Assembly: GCA_907163375.1 (NCBI GenBank)
Contig: CAJQUW010003452.1
Location: 57,928-121,927, forward strand
DNA from: Prostheceraeus crozeri
Taxonomy: Eukaryota > Platyhelminthes > Polycladida > Euryleptidae
DNA: 64,000 bases
Direction: 5' to 3'
How positions within the stretch are numbered: position 1 is the first letter of the stretch; every line of letters starts with the position of its first letter. The notes under the pieces were generated by a model that saw only the letters and a list, made by a program, of their open reading frames with translations, was not told where the DNA came from and ran no database searches. Below are positions 52,225-63,800 of the stretch, one piece after another. The position numbers were made by a program, and so were the translations under genes.

Positions 52225-52715
52225 ATGATCCTCCACTTGCTTTCTCGACTGATCCTCCAGCTACTGCCCCATCTGATCCTCCACCTAGTGTCTCAACTGA
52301 TCGTCCAGCTACTGCCCCAACTGATCCTCCAGCTACTGTCTCAACTGATCGTCCAGCTACTATCTCAACTGATCCTCCAGCTACTGTCTTGACTGATCCT
52401 CCAGCTACTGTCTTGACTGATCCTCCACATGTGTCTCAACTGATCCTCCAGCTACTGCCCCAACTGATCCTCCAGCTACTATCTCAACTGATCCTCCAGC
52501 TACTGTCTTGACTGATCCTCCAGCTACTGTCTTGACTGATCCTCCACATGTGTCTCAAACTGATCCTCCACCTACTGTCTCAATTGATCCTCCACCTACT
52601 GTCTCAATTGATCCTCCACCTACTGTCTCAATTGATCCTCCACCTACTGTCTCGACTGATCCTCCAGCTACTGTCTCAACTGATCCTCCACCTACTGTCT
52701 CGGCGGCATGTGCAG
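52225..52715 (+). repeat. 24-bp minisatellite, about 20 units
   Basis: Units of ACTGATCCTCCAGCTACTGTCTCA with CCA/CCT and AGC/ACC variants; a few units are one or two bases short. Because 24 is a multiple of three, parts read TDPPPTVS in frame (52508-52729), but the frame is not kept through the array and there is no start context. Confidence 0.92.
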
Positions 52716-53396
52716 CCGAATGTAAATGATTCACCACACGACGTAGCTCATCTTTCCCATTGCTCCATTTACTATTGGTAGACGACCATTACCAGAAAGA
52801 CTGAAGAAATATTTTGCTGAAGAAGGTTGGGATACACCCTTTAAGCCATTTGGGACAGAAGATGATGAAAGCTCAGCAACATATCACTATACCTTGACCC
52901 AGTGATTTACGCTCAAATGTTGTATGTAATAGTAGTCCAGGAAATCGAAAATGTAAGAACTTGTCTGGAAGATTCAGTCACATGCAATACAAGTCAAAGG
53001 CAATGTGGATCGTTAACAATTGGATAATAAGCTTGTAACAGCGTCTTATCTCCCATCTGAAAGTGTAGAGCTGGAGATCTCTGAGCCCTATGAAAGTTGA
53101 GCAAAAGATTGTTTGAGAGTGTAAGAACTGTCATGGATGCAATCAGACTCAGTATTAATTAAATCCCCTTCGTGTATACAGCTTCGATTTTATTAAATGA
53201 ACTCGAATGACACCCATTACCACATGTGAGATATACAAATTTTTTTGCACTTTTGGAGAAATTTACATCAATTTTACTGATCGTGATGGTAAAACAGAAG
53301 GAATAACAGTATTTAATAAGTCATCCGTGTCATGTAAACATTGGAGAGGCAATATCAGAGTAGGTATACATGTATATATAGGTAGAGTGTCGACTC
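52716..53396. other. Intergenic DNA
   Basis: No supported gene. Confidence 0.4.
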
Positions 53397-54025
53397 AAAA
53401 AAGTATCTGTATACAGTGAAAATTTTTATATGAAAAGATTCAGTTTCTTGTGGAGATTACGCTGCTGTGGTCCAAAAAATTATTTGAACAGTTCTAAAAA
53501 AAGTCAAAATTTTGACAATTCATATATATATATACTATCGAGATGACTCCTCTATGTAAGTAGTATGCAACAAGTTGGATATCAAAAGTAATGAATATTT
53601 GCTAATAAGTATCCTAACTAAGCGAAAATTAAGGTGATTATCACGGGAATTCCATGATCCGTTTGATAATGGAAATCCTCATGAAAAAGTCGACATCCTA
53701 TTCTGCTTTCCTGGTTGAAATTTCATATTTCTAATTCATGAAAGCAATAGCAGGTCATGGAGTTGCCAATTAAAAAATATCACCTCTCCAAGACTGTCAT
53801 GACACGGACAATCTGCAAATGAATATCATTTGCTTCTGCTTTGCTATCATGATCACTCAATTCCGTTGTAATTTCTGCAAAACTGCAAAAATTTGCATAT
53901 CTCACATTTGGTGACAATACCACCTGCATCTCCCTTGAGTTCATATAATAAAATCGAAAGTGTTTACACATTGAGGATTTATAAATGCGGAGTTACCACT
54001 CTACCTTACATACTTACTCTATGGG
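53397..54025 (+). repeat. Dispersed repeat, copy 2
   Basis: Same orientation as 44985-45785. The ~80-bp segment found at 45405-45480 in copy 1 recurs inverted at about 54915-54990, on the far side of the MITE at 54069. Confidence 0.7.
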
Positions 54026-54068
54026 CAGTTGGCTAAATTAGCGATTCGATGAGTTACTATCAATTTAA

Positions 54069-54885
54069 CCCTTAACAAGCCAACGTCTAAACCAACTTGC
54101 CTGGACCAAGGTCGATCATTTTGACCGAACTTCAATATTTCCTATTTTAATCGCTTGAATGATTGAAGCATTGTTCCATGTTGGTCTTTCCCACATCCTT
54201 GTACAAAAGCACTTCAGTTTACCAAATTTCAGAAGCTTGCAATGACTTGAGTTATATTTTTGAAGCATTCGCATGAAAATAACAAAAAAGGATTTTCAAA
54301 GATATTGATGATCATTCACTACATGTAATCTTACTATAGAGCATGCGATAGATCCAACTAGATAGATGCCTTTTACCGCTGGAGGTTTACAAAATTTGGA
54401 GCGCCGTTCGTGCATCCTTTCCACATTCCTAGCACCCTTGTCGGAGACCCTACTACACAATGAGCAGAATAGATTTTGCTCACGAATGTAATTTTCGGAG
54501 CTGTAGCTTTCAGATGTTCACGTAGCGTTTTCGTCCTCTGTGTATTTCTATAATTTTCACTCAGGTCTATATCTCATTATATTTGCCATCTTACAACCAT
54601 AGACTTCCCCTCTTCTTCACAAGCAATGTTGCATTGAAAACGAAAGTTTCATCGTCACTGGTCAAGTCGACGTCATGAACTGGAAGCTTTGTCAACGGTC
54701 GCACTAATCGGTCGCATACGCATTGATAAATAGGATTAATCATCCGAGATTGCATGGCTGATTCAGTTACTCAAAACATGTATTAAAAGTCTCGGAGCGG
54801 CAAGTCCTTGTAGTGAGCCGATTTTAAACAACAATCAAATGATGTAAGAGGTCGGTCATTTTGACCGACGTCGGCCTGTTAAGGG
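54069..54885. mobile_element. piggyBac-type MITE, 817 bp
   Basis: TTAA (54065-54068), CCCTTAACAAGCC, then the inverse GGCCTGTTAAGGG and TTAA (54886-54889). Subterminal GGTCRRTCATTTTGACCGA palindromes occur near both ends (about 54111 and 54850). No transposase. Confidence 0.8.
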
Positions 54886-54889
54886 TTAA

Positions 54890-55323
54890 TGCTTAGCCTT
54901 ATCAATAAGAGTATTTTCTTGAGCGTGTCATATCACAAGCTACCTGCCATTGGAAGAGCAAAATAAACTAATCACAGACAATGATCACTATTAACTATTC
55001 ACTATTAACTCCCCCGGTTTGACCCACATAGAAATCACCACACGACTTGCATCTGAGTACATAGATCACATTACTGGATGTGCAGCTTAGATTTCTGTTA
55101 ATTGTAAAGGTTTTGGTGCCATTGAACTCCTCTGAATGAACGTTGTAATTGACTTCATTTCATTTCTATGTACAACAATGTATATATCTTGTTTGTTTTA
55201 AGTTCAAATACATTTCCCATGAGTAGCCTGCAAGCCAGGCAGAAACCGGTCGGGAAGTAATGACTTTTCTTTGAGTCTTTTCATTTATGGTATTATTTCA
55301 TTTTGATTCATTTTCCTATTTTG

Positions 55324-55357
<34 letters not shown>

Positions 55358-55659
55358 TCTTGCATGTTTCATTAAATATAATATCACAATCAATCTTGTT
55401 AATTTTCAAATAATGATTTTCCATAGTTCTAAAAAGTTTCTTTTCTTCATTTGTTAAAAACTTCAAAATACATTTTGAAAGCCATTTAATTGGAATCATA
55501 CCAGTACTTCGGACTGTCACGGAGTCCATCTTCAGGGTAATTGAATTTGCTGAATGTACATTGATCATATTAGGGAAAAAGCTAGGAAATATAAACCATG
55601 CATGTACAAAATTGTGAGAAGGATATCGAAAATGGAATAGAAATGGTCAACATTGGAAG
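54890..55659. other. Intergenic DNA before the second Polinton
   Basis: Contains the inverted fragment of the dispersed repeat (54915-54990) and an AT microsatellite at 55323-55358. No gene. Confidence 0.45.
55323..55358. repeat. AT-dinucleotide microsatellite
   Basis: About 17 TA units with one interruption. Confidence 0.9.
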
Positions 55660-55873
55660 AACATAAGTAGTAAGTAAAACTCCACTTCTGGATGATGGCC
55701 GCCGTCGAAAAAGTCGCTGACGTCCCCCCCCCTCCTGTCCGTCGAGTCGGTCGTGGTGTGCCGCCGTGTTGCTTCGAGTCTGACGTCCCCTCTGGCCGTC
55801 CGTCGTAGCGCGCGGTGATGTGCTCTCCAGGTTGGCGTGGTGTGCCGGCCAGGTTGGGAGGGTGGACTGTCGT

Positions 55874-56560
55874 AGCTCACCTGAAAAAATCCTAAGTGTC
55901 AGAGTGGTTTTGTATGGGTAAAATTTTGAAAATTTTCCAAAGTGTGGCATTTCGACCTGGGACCCTCACCAAAGTTTGTTTCATCAAATTTCACTGACCC
56001 CCCCCCCCGACAGCAATCTTCTAACTTTGGTTCTAGTGGACGGATTTTGTCTTACAGCTACTCGTTTGAAAGAGGAGAAAAAACTGCTCGACGACATTTT
56101 TGTTGCGAGTCAATCGGACCAGCCGTTCAAAAGTTAGAGCTGTTACAAGATTTTAGGTCGGAGCTCACCTGAAAAAATCCTAAGTGTCAGAGTGACTTTG
56201 TATGGACAAAATATTGAAAATTTTCCAAAGTGTGGCATTTCGACCTGGGACCCTCACCAAAGTTTGTTTCATCAAATTTCACTGACCCCCCCCCCCGACA
56301 GCAATCTTCTAACTTTGGTTCTAGTGGACGGATTTTGTCTTACAGCTACTCGTTTGAAAGAGGAGAAAAAACTGCTCGACGACATTTTTGTTGCGAGTCA
56401 ATCGGACCAGCCGTTCAAAAGTTAGAGCTGTTACAAGATTTTAGGTCGGAGCTCACCTGAAAAAATCCTAAGTGTCAGAGTGACTTTGTATGGACAAAAT
56501 TTTGAAAATTTTCCAAAGTGTCGCATTTCGACCTGGGACCCTGACCAAAGTTTGTTTCAT
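55874..56560 (+). repeat. 288-bp tandem repeats with an adjacent inverted copy
   Basis: Two full units (about 55874-56161 and 56162-56449) and a third partial one, each starting AGCTCACCTGAAAAAATCC. An inverted partial copy follows (about 56580-56700). They replace the ~150-bp TIR units of element 1 but share the CCCCCCCC and GTGGACGGATTTTGTC segments. Confidence 0.88.
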
Positions 56561-56880
56561 CAAATTTCTCCGAACGGTGGGGGGAGGGGGGAGGTCAGTG
56601 AAATTTGATGAAAAACCTTTTGGTGAAGGTCCCAGGTCGAAATTCGGAAGTTTTAAATTTTTCAAAATTTTCACCACACTGGAGCTCCCACACTTAGGAA
56701 TTTTTTCACTTGTGGCATGTTACATAGCCATGTGCTGACCGACCAACTTCCCGTAATCACATGAGAATGGTTGAGGTGTCATATGATAGAAAATGATGAG
56801 ACGAATCGTTTGCAACAAACCGCATGTCGCTACGATGAATACTTTCGGAGATAGAGCCATTTTAAGTTTTCTTCCGAGCA

Positions 56881-56888
56881 TATATAAA
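56881..56888 (+). promoter_or_regulatory. TATA box (TATATAAA) of the second coiled-coil gene
   Basis: 40 bp before the donor GAG|GTAAGC (56928/56929). Same arrangement as at 18269. Confidence 0.65.
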
Positions 56889-56928
56889 CCCCGGCAACGT
56901 AAGTCTGATCACGTCATCGAAAGACGAG

Positions 56929-57490
56929 GTAAGCGACGGTCGTCGCTCTGAGCTCCCGATATCGGGTGTTTCAAAGGACTCTATCTTTTGAAGTAGGCAA
57001 GCTATCTTCTTACTTCAAAGTTTGTGTGATAGAGTTTGATAGTGTCTTTACTACTGACAAAATTTTTTAAAAGTAGTATGAGTAGTAAAATGCGGAATTT
57101 TTTAAAAATTCTTAATTTTCAGTTTTTTCAAAGTTTTAACATGTAGACTAAGGTTTCAAGTATGCTGAGTTAGAATCTGCTATCAGATTTGAAATTTAAC
57201 TAAGTCTAAGGCAGCTTTGAGGGGTTAGATCCCAGCTACTGATCACTACCTTTGACTCGGCGTTGCTGTTACCACTTCGGGGCAGTGACAATGATGTCTT
57301 CAGCTGTAAATAGCGGGTATCGGGGAAGATCTCTCACTTCCCTAGTGATCAGTACAAGGCCTTCGGGCTGTCGACGGGATCGAGTGCCACTCACTACACT
57401 CAAATCTATCATTCCTCACTAAATGTAATGCTTTAGGAATATGACTGTACTACATGATTCCAAACTTATACAAATTTCATTATCTTACAG
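56929..57490 (+). other. 5'UTR intron of the second coiled-coil gene
   Basis: Donor GTAAGC at 56929 and acceptor TATCTTACAG ending at 57490, 562 nt; the ATG is 20 nt downstream at 57510. Confidence 0.62.
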
Positions 57491-57509
57491 TTAACAAGAA
57501 ATCTCAGGC

Positions 57510-58663
57510 ATGGCAAACGATAAGAACCGTAAATTTCATATCAAAATGTGTACCTGTGGGCGAATAAATCGCAGTGCGGACGCCAAGGCGCACGTGAAGA
57601 AGGCGGGCACCGGCCACATGATTATCTTGAATAGGTTGCGTGTGTAAAGTGTAGAGTGTTGAAGGGTGATGAGGATGAGGCGCGTTTTTACAGAGTGCAT
57701 GCTGACCGTAGTGGAGGTTTGGTGAATGACTTGCGATTCACGCAGTTGATTGTGGAAGAGAGGGAGCGAATGTTGGCGATAGAGCGAGAGGGCAAGGTTG
57801 AGAATGTTGTTGAGAATGATGAGTTGGCGAGAGCAGTTGCTTCGTTGGAGGCTGAGATTGGGCGAAAGAGAGTGCTTGAGAGTGATGATGAGGATGATGT
57901 GGATTTAGATAGGGAGCGTGTGAGGAAGTTGAGCTCTTCGTCGTCGGAGGTGTCAAACATTGTCATCACCGACCCCCCGCAGAGCTCATCTTCCCCAAAA
58001 GTGAAGAGTGGTGGGATTCGTAAGAAGTCGGCGAGGTGGTTGAAGGATGAAGAGAAGAAGCATGTATCGCAGCAGATGGCGCATGATTTGTTGGTGAATA
58101 AGTATGAGAGTTTGAAGAAGGTGAAGGATGAAGTCGTGAAGGAGTTGGATGAGTTGAAAAAGAAGGAACTGAAGTCGAAGGAGGTAGCGGATGAGAATAT
58201 TCGAATGAGGCGTAGTGTGACTGATTTGAAGAATAAGACGCGAGAGTTGAAAGAGAAGAATGATGACTGTGAGAAGAGGGCGAGTGCTGCGGAGAGAAGA
58301 ATGAGAGATGCAGAAGCGAAGTTTGAGGAGATGATGAAGGAGATGAGTGTGTTGAGAGCGAGGAATGTTGAGTTGGAGAGGACTGTGGCTCGGCGGGGTG
58401 ATGAGAGGCAGGCGTTTGAGAAGTTGGAGCGCATGAGGGATGAGTGGAATCGTGTGAATGAGGATAGTTTGTTTGAGTTTCACATCCCTATTCGGGATAA
58501 TCATTTGGACGGTGAAGTACTCGTCAACCAAAGTCTGGACGAGTCAATAATTTGCTATAACGGCCATCCAACCAAAAAATGTCTCCATGCCAGCCTGAGA
58601 ATGCGCGGCCATCTCCACAAATTTTCTGTCAGGAAGCGCGCGAGATTACCTAAGGATGGCTAA
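57510..58663 (+). pseudogene. Diverged homologue of the coiled-coil gene, one frameshift
   Basis: The ATG at 57510 opens KFHIKMCTCG, matching KFHFKKCLCG of element 1. One base is missing near 57640, after which the frame continues CVKCRVLKGDEDEARFYRVH, aligning with CTSCMKF...EFFYKTH. Then come an acidic/Ser-rich part (SSSSSEVSNIV), a basic patch, a long coiled coil (about 58060-58430), and the conserved C-terminal domain (FEFHIPIRDN...KKCLHASLRMRGHLHKF..RKRARLP). Codon use is G-rich in the coiled coil (GAG, AAG, TTG), unlike the rest. Overall identity to element 1 is low. The shift may be decay or a sequencing error. Confidence 0.72.
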
Positions 58664-58667
58664 CCTG

Positions 58668-58727
58668 GTAAGTGAAAAGTAAATAAGATAGTATATCCTA
58701 TTCTAATACATATCATTTTCATTGCAG
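58668..58727 (+). other. 60-nt intron just after the stop codon
   Basis: GTAAGT donor 4 nt after the TAA (58661-58663) and TTTCATTGCAG acceptor ending at 58727. Position conserved with 20194-20255 although the sequences differ. Confidence 0.6.
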
Positions 58728-58765
58728 ATCTTTGCCCGCCTTCACCAACCCATCAATTCACTCCC

Positions 58766-58903
58766 GAAAACGAACCATCGGCTCTCTTAAGGGCCACCTA
58801 GGGGCAAGACATGATAGAACCTCCACGCGGTTTGCCCTGAGCAGTCTTCGGACTGGCGAATACTATCATTAAGTTGAATCTGCTATCAGTCAACTTGAAC
58901 GTT
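58766..58903 (+). repeat. 138-bp direct repeat, element 2 copy 1
   Basis: Complete copy, but the GCCACCATGG core reads GCCACCTAGG, so the 46-codon frame has a stop here. From this point on the sequence is nearly identical to element 1. Confidence 0.9.
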
Positions 58904-58920
58904 GCGTCGCGTTAGAGGGG

Positions 58921-58927
58921 TATATAA
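58921..58927 (+). promoter_or_regulatory. TATA box of the broken 88-aa gene copy
   Basis: TATATAA 39 bp before ATG 58960, identical in position to 20418. Confidence 0.68.
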
Positions 58928-58959
58928 ACCACTGCCTCTCATTTCATTTCATTTCAATC

Positions 58960-59209
58960 ATGCAGACGCCGAACAGTCAAGTCAGCTTTAAGGCCGCGAA
59001 ATTTATTTGAGGAATTTGTCAGGCTAGAGGAGCAAGACAGAGTCCACAATAATCTTGCTCGGATTGGCAATCCGATGACAGCAACTGTTGTCAATCCAAC
59101 GGAATGGCGCTACATTCCACTTTTCAGCCACGTGCCAATTAGCTTGGAAGTCGACACTGCTACCAAAGAGAGAGTCAAAGACTCTCTCAGCAGAATTGGT
59201 AGGGTGTAA
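58960..59209 (+). pseudogene. Broken copy of the 88-aa gene
   Basis: Same start as 20457 but a ~17-bp deletion after codon 9 shifts the frame and a TGA follows soon. The remainder is otherwise open in the original frame and differs from element 1 at few positions. Confidence 0.75.
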
Positions 59210-59224
59210 GATGACGTTACTCCC

Positions 59225-59252
59225 GAGAACGAACCAACGGCTCTCTTAAGGG
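59225..59252 (+). repeat. 138-bp repeat, truncated to 28 bp
   Basis: Only the first 28 bp remain; the sequence jumps directly into the distal part of the 75-aa gene, so about 350 bp present in element 1 were deleted here. Confidence 0.8.
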
Positions 59253-59360
59253 ACTCCGAATACCACCGGCATCCGAAAGGTGCCAGATGCACCACGGCTT
59301 AGGCGGCACAGGGTCTATGACAACCTAACCGTCATACCCATTGACTATTCCAGCCAATAG
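59251..59360 (+). pseudogene. Remnant of the 75-aa gene
   Basis: Matches the last third of 20988-21215 up to the TAG at 59358-59360. TATA box, start codon and acidic half are deleted. Confidence 0.7.
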
Positions 59361-59966
59361 TCAACTTAAATTCACACCCCGAGAATGAACCATCGGCTCT
59401 CTTAAGGGCCACCATGGGGCAAGACATGATAGAACCTCCTCGCGGTTTGCCCTGGGCAGTCTTCAGACTGGCGAATACTATCATTAAGTTGAATCTGCTA
59501 TCAGTCAACTTGAACGTTGCAAATGAAGTTCGGTGTAATACTTCCTTTCGACGGGTGTTCCTGTCAAGGGCGGCGGTGAAAGTCATAGCTATGTATACCG
59601 CAAGGGACATTCGGCAATGGTCAATCTTGTTTAACCTCTCTGCGTCATGTTTGCAAGTGATTGCCTCTGTCTCAACGTAGTATGCATTCGCGCCAGGGCG
59701 ACATTTAGCCAACTGTCGAAGGTTGCCTTATAAACTATCCATTGCATACGTTATGAGAACCATGAGTTCTACCTACCTCTATCAATGAGATGAATTGATG
59801 AACGGAATGAAATGGGAGGACACTCACGCGCCACACGCAACATAACACACTTCTCTCTTCCGTAGTCTAACAAGCTCTTTACACATGGATCGCAGTCGAC
59901 TGCTATCCCTATATCAGAAGTGTAAGCTATCTTAATTTTATTTGACACTATTTCATCTACCATCAT
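59332..59966 (-). CDS. Possible Cys-containing protein, second copy (uncertain)
   Basis: Minus strand. An ATG-ATG start at 59966 opens MVDEIVSNKIKIAY...DCDPCVKSLLDYGREKC...REC to about 59770; a second open part (AKCRPGANAYYVETEAITC) spans 59712-59519. A short intron with GTAGGT donor near 59774 and a TTTATAAG|GC acceptor would join them in frame here, but the same sites fail in element 1. The 3' end overlaps the 138-bp repeat copy 3. Low confidence. Confidence 0.3.
59381..59518 (+). repeat. 138-bp direct repeat, element 2 copy 3
   Basis: Complete copy with the GCCACCATGG core and an open 46-codon frame that here continues to 59680 without a stop. Confidence 0.9.
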
Positions 59967-60113
59967 CGCCCATATGAAATGTTATAAGATTTACAAGTTA
60001 GACTAAGCGTGCTACTATTTCCAAATGAAAAAGTATACATGGTTAAATCATCCACTGAAGCCCCATTCAAGTAAGTCAGTATGAAACCAAAGATAATACG
60101 AAATAAAAATTTA

Positions 60114-60560
60114 TTATGGCATGTATTTCAAAAGGTCTTCATCGTCAATATCGTCCCAGAGTCTGGCTTCACATAGATAACAAAAACAGTTCTCTTGCTT
60201 TAATCGTTCTTCCACTGCGAGCCTCACTTTGTCAATATACTCCCACTCCGCCATAGTTCGTGGCTGGGAGTTAGGGGTGTACCACTCCCATAATTGGTGG
60301 AGGAATTTGGTGCTGGTGATCTCCATCACATCGTCAGTATCGTACTGGAGATACTTCCACCTCACGCCTGTTAAGTCGGGACACTCCTTCTCACATACAC
60401 TCTCTTCGTCGTCCGCTGGTAATGACAACTTTCTGATATTGTCCAGTCGGTACACCTTCTCTACCTTCCCTTTCGTTGGAGCGTTTGGTGCAACGAGCGC
60501 CTTTGGTGTTGAGCATGGAGAAGAGAATTTTGTGTTTGATGTTGTCGGAGGGCTTCTCAT
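60114..60560 (-). CDS. 148-aa conserved Polinton protein, intact copy
   Basis: Full-length counterpart of 21959-22405. ATG at 60560; ends WDDIDDEDLLKYMP and TAA, with AATAAA overlapping the stop. The C-terminal third, lost in element 1, contains MAEWEYIDKVRLAVEERL and CFCYLC. Cys pairs in CEKECPD and CFCYLC could form a zinc site. Divergent from pPolB with the same CCAAT boxes. Function unknown; its conservation beside pPolB suggests an early or replication-linked role. Confidence 0.75.
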   Translation of the reverse strand: MRSPPTTSNTKFSSPCSTPKALVAPNAPTKGKVEKVYRLDNIRKLSLPADDEESVCEKECPDLTGVRWKYLQYDTDDVMEITSTKFLHQLWEWYTPNSQPRTMAEWEYIDKVRLAVEERLKQENCFCYLCEARLWDDIDDEDLLKYMP

Positions 60561-60834
60561 GTTGACTGTGAATAATAACTTTGAAATGTTTTCTAATTCT
60601 TAAGTATCAACAAGCAACCAATCAGAATGAACAGCCAATGAAAAATGAATATGAAAGTATATATGTAAAGTGACATTCGTGTCATTTCACTCTGTCTTTG
60701 TGACATATAAGTGAAGTGTTCTCTGGCGAATTCTATATTTGAGGCGTACAAGTGAACTGCTCTCTCGTGAATTCCAAATTTGTGTGAAGTCTCTATCTTG
60801 TTGAAGAATCAACCTTAAACTTGATTTCGTTGAA

Positions 60835-63800
60835 ATGGTAAGTTGAAGATTTCCTCTCTCATCTCCCTCAAACGTGTGGCTAATAGCATCTTCCTCAATT
60901 TCAGGCATCTACTTCATCACCAACGACCTCCCTTCTCGAGGAAAGTTTAGAGTCGTTGAGTCAAGGTAGGTTGTAACAATACACTGAGACTTAAACAGAG
61001 ATGATAGAATGATTTCTCTTTCAGGTGATGTGAGTTCCAGCTCAGGACTCTCGCGACAAGGCAACGAGTGGGAATGTGCCGACTGCGGACATATGTTTAC
61101 AAGGAAGCACAGTCTCCTTCGACACATCAAACAGCGTGTGTGTCAACGCAAAGCGGCGTCAGTCTATGGAGGTGAAGTTGATTCTGACGATGACATCTCC
61201 TTTCCTTGCGATTTGTGCCCTCTTTCTTTTGATAGTCACTTTCAGCGATCTTCGCACAGACTTCAACACACGCATGCAAATGATCACTACACCAACGGTA
61301 TCTCTACCATCTCCCTCATTAATGTTTCACATAATAATTTAGTACGCGACTACTTCATGGAGTCCAATACTCAAATAGTAGATTTTCCTGAGTGGCTCCT
61401 TCAAAATTCTAACATTATCGAAGCGCTCTTCAACAATTTAGACAATTTTAGAATGAAGGCGCTCATTTACCTTAAACTAAAATATATTAAGATAGATTTC
61501 AAACGGGTCAAGTGACGGAGAGAATACAGTTTCATGTTCCTTCCTCTTCCGCAACCGAAGTTGTAGACTGCGAGTCTTGGCTAAATTTTCAAATTCAATG
61601 TTTAAAATCAAATGTAGATAAATTCAATCAACGCGACAGCGCTCTCATTTTTGATGGTGTGGACTCAGCCATATTCAAAATTTCCCTATTAGAAAGTCAT
61701 GCAGCTCGAGGCACATTTAAACTACCAAAAACGTTGTATAATAAGAAAGCTGTCATCAATGTCGATTGTAAATCACAGTGTTTCAAATATGCAGTCCTAT
61801 CCATCCTTCACTATAATGATATCAACGCGAATCGAAATCATACCTATAGCTATAGACAATGGGAGGATGAACTAGACTTTGAAGGTTGTGATAGTAACAA
61901 CATGAAAATCAAAGATGTAGAAACGTTCGAAAAACATAATAAGATTAAAATTGTCGTTCACGTGTGGGAGAAGGGGTTAAAGGTGCCCGCTATAATTCAC
62001 GTTCAACTTGTTATGAACGTGTAGTCAACCTCTTATTAGTAAAACAAGATGATAGCGAGGAATGGCACTACTGTGGTATTCCCAAAATCTCTCGCTTGTA
62101 CACTCACTTGAGGCACTCTAAAAGAGGTGAACATTTTGTATGCGACCGCTGCATCCGCTCCTTTTGGAGTAAAGATAAATTTGAAACTCACTATGAATGG
62201 CGCAAGCGAGGTAAATTACAAATGGAACGCATGCCCAAAGATAAAATATTTTCACATAGGGATAATGGTGACGAATTAAGTCCCCTGCGTGTCATTTACG
62301 CAGACATAGAATGCTACATTGATGATATCATCCACAAGCCAGCAGCCATATCCTGCTATGAAGTATGGCATGACCACTTTAGGAATAGACAAAACAAAAT
62401 GCATACTTGGCAAGGTGAAGATTGCATTTCAAAATTTCTAGAATTTCTCGATAAAGCTGCTAAATTTCAACAATCATATGATTCCCAATTACAGCGTAAG
62501 TCACTACATATGTCAGATGAAGACAAACAAAAATTTGAAAGTTGCACATCCTGTCCTAAATGTCATAAAACGTTTGATGACGATAAAATTAAAAAAGTGC
62601 GTGATCATGATCACATCACTGGTAAATTTAGAAACGCACTCTGCTCCAAATGTAACTTTTCACTTAGGTTGAGACGTCGTGTACTACCCGTCATTTTTCA
62701 TAACTTTAAGGGCTATGACAGTCATATGCTCATAAAAGGAGGGTTGAGCCAGATGAAATCGTGGCAGTTTAATGTAATAGCGCAAACGAGAGAAAAATTC
62801 ATGGCAATGACAGAAAAAGTACCCGTAGATAAAACTAAAGAAAATAAGACATTCTTCTTCGAAATAAAATTTTTAGATTCATTTCAATTCATGTCAGCGT
62901 CACTAGCTTCTCTCGTTCGTAATCTCAAGTTTCTTCCCCATAGTCAAACATTGAAGAAACACTACCCAAACTTAACGGATGAAATAATCACTCGCAAAGG
63001 AGTCTTTCCCTATGCGTATTTTAGCTCAATATCTAAACTAAATGAAACAACCCTTCCTTCCATTGACAAATTCCAAAACGATTTGACGGGTCAAGATTGT
63101 CCAGTAGAAGATTATGAACATGCTCAAGAGGCATGGTTAAAATTTAATTGTAAAGCGTTTGGCGATTATATGATCCCTTACTTAGAATTAGATTTCATTT
63201 TGCTGGCTGATGTCTTTCAGGAATTTCGACGAGTAGCATTAGAAGAAGACAAATTAGATCCTGTCCACTTTGTCAGTCTACCAGCCATGTCCTTTAAATC
63301 AGCCTTTAAAATGACTGGTGAGACCATTCATCTCTAACAAGACCCGGAGATGCATAATATATTTGAGCGTGGAATACGCGGTGGTCTCACATTTGTAAAT
63401 AAACATCATATAAAATCTGAAACAGTAGGTGATGATCATATCCACCTAAAGTACTATGACCAAAATAATTTATATGACAGTTCACTGTCTAAACCACTAC
63501 CTCATTCCGAGTTTAGTTGGTTAAAACAAGATGAGCTTGAGTATTACTCCAACCCTTCAAACATTCTGAAGATTCCAGATGAAGGTGATTGGGGATATTA
63601 TTTTGAAGTGGATTTGATTTATCCAAATAGCATTAAAAATAAAACTGCTGATTTCCCACTCGCACCTGAATCTGGTGAAGTGACTGAAGATATGTTTTCA
63701 CCACTCATGTCACAATTTCATAATAACTTAACAGAGTGTGGACAGCCAAGGTACAAACCATGCCGCAAACTTTTGCTCACCCAATATGATAAGAAAAATT

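Noticed and set aside
52508..52729. TDPPPTVS repeat protein
   Set aside because: It is a 24-bp minisatellite; units with missing bases break the frame and no start, promoter or splice signal is seen.
57688..58531. Minus-strand ORFs of 181-248 codons opposite the second coiled-coil gene
   Set aside because: Low-complexity Ser/Leu/Phe shadows of the GAG/AAG-rich coiled coil; the plus-strand frame is homologous to the 18983 gene.
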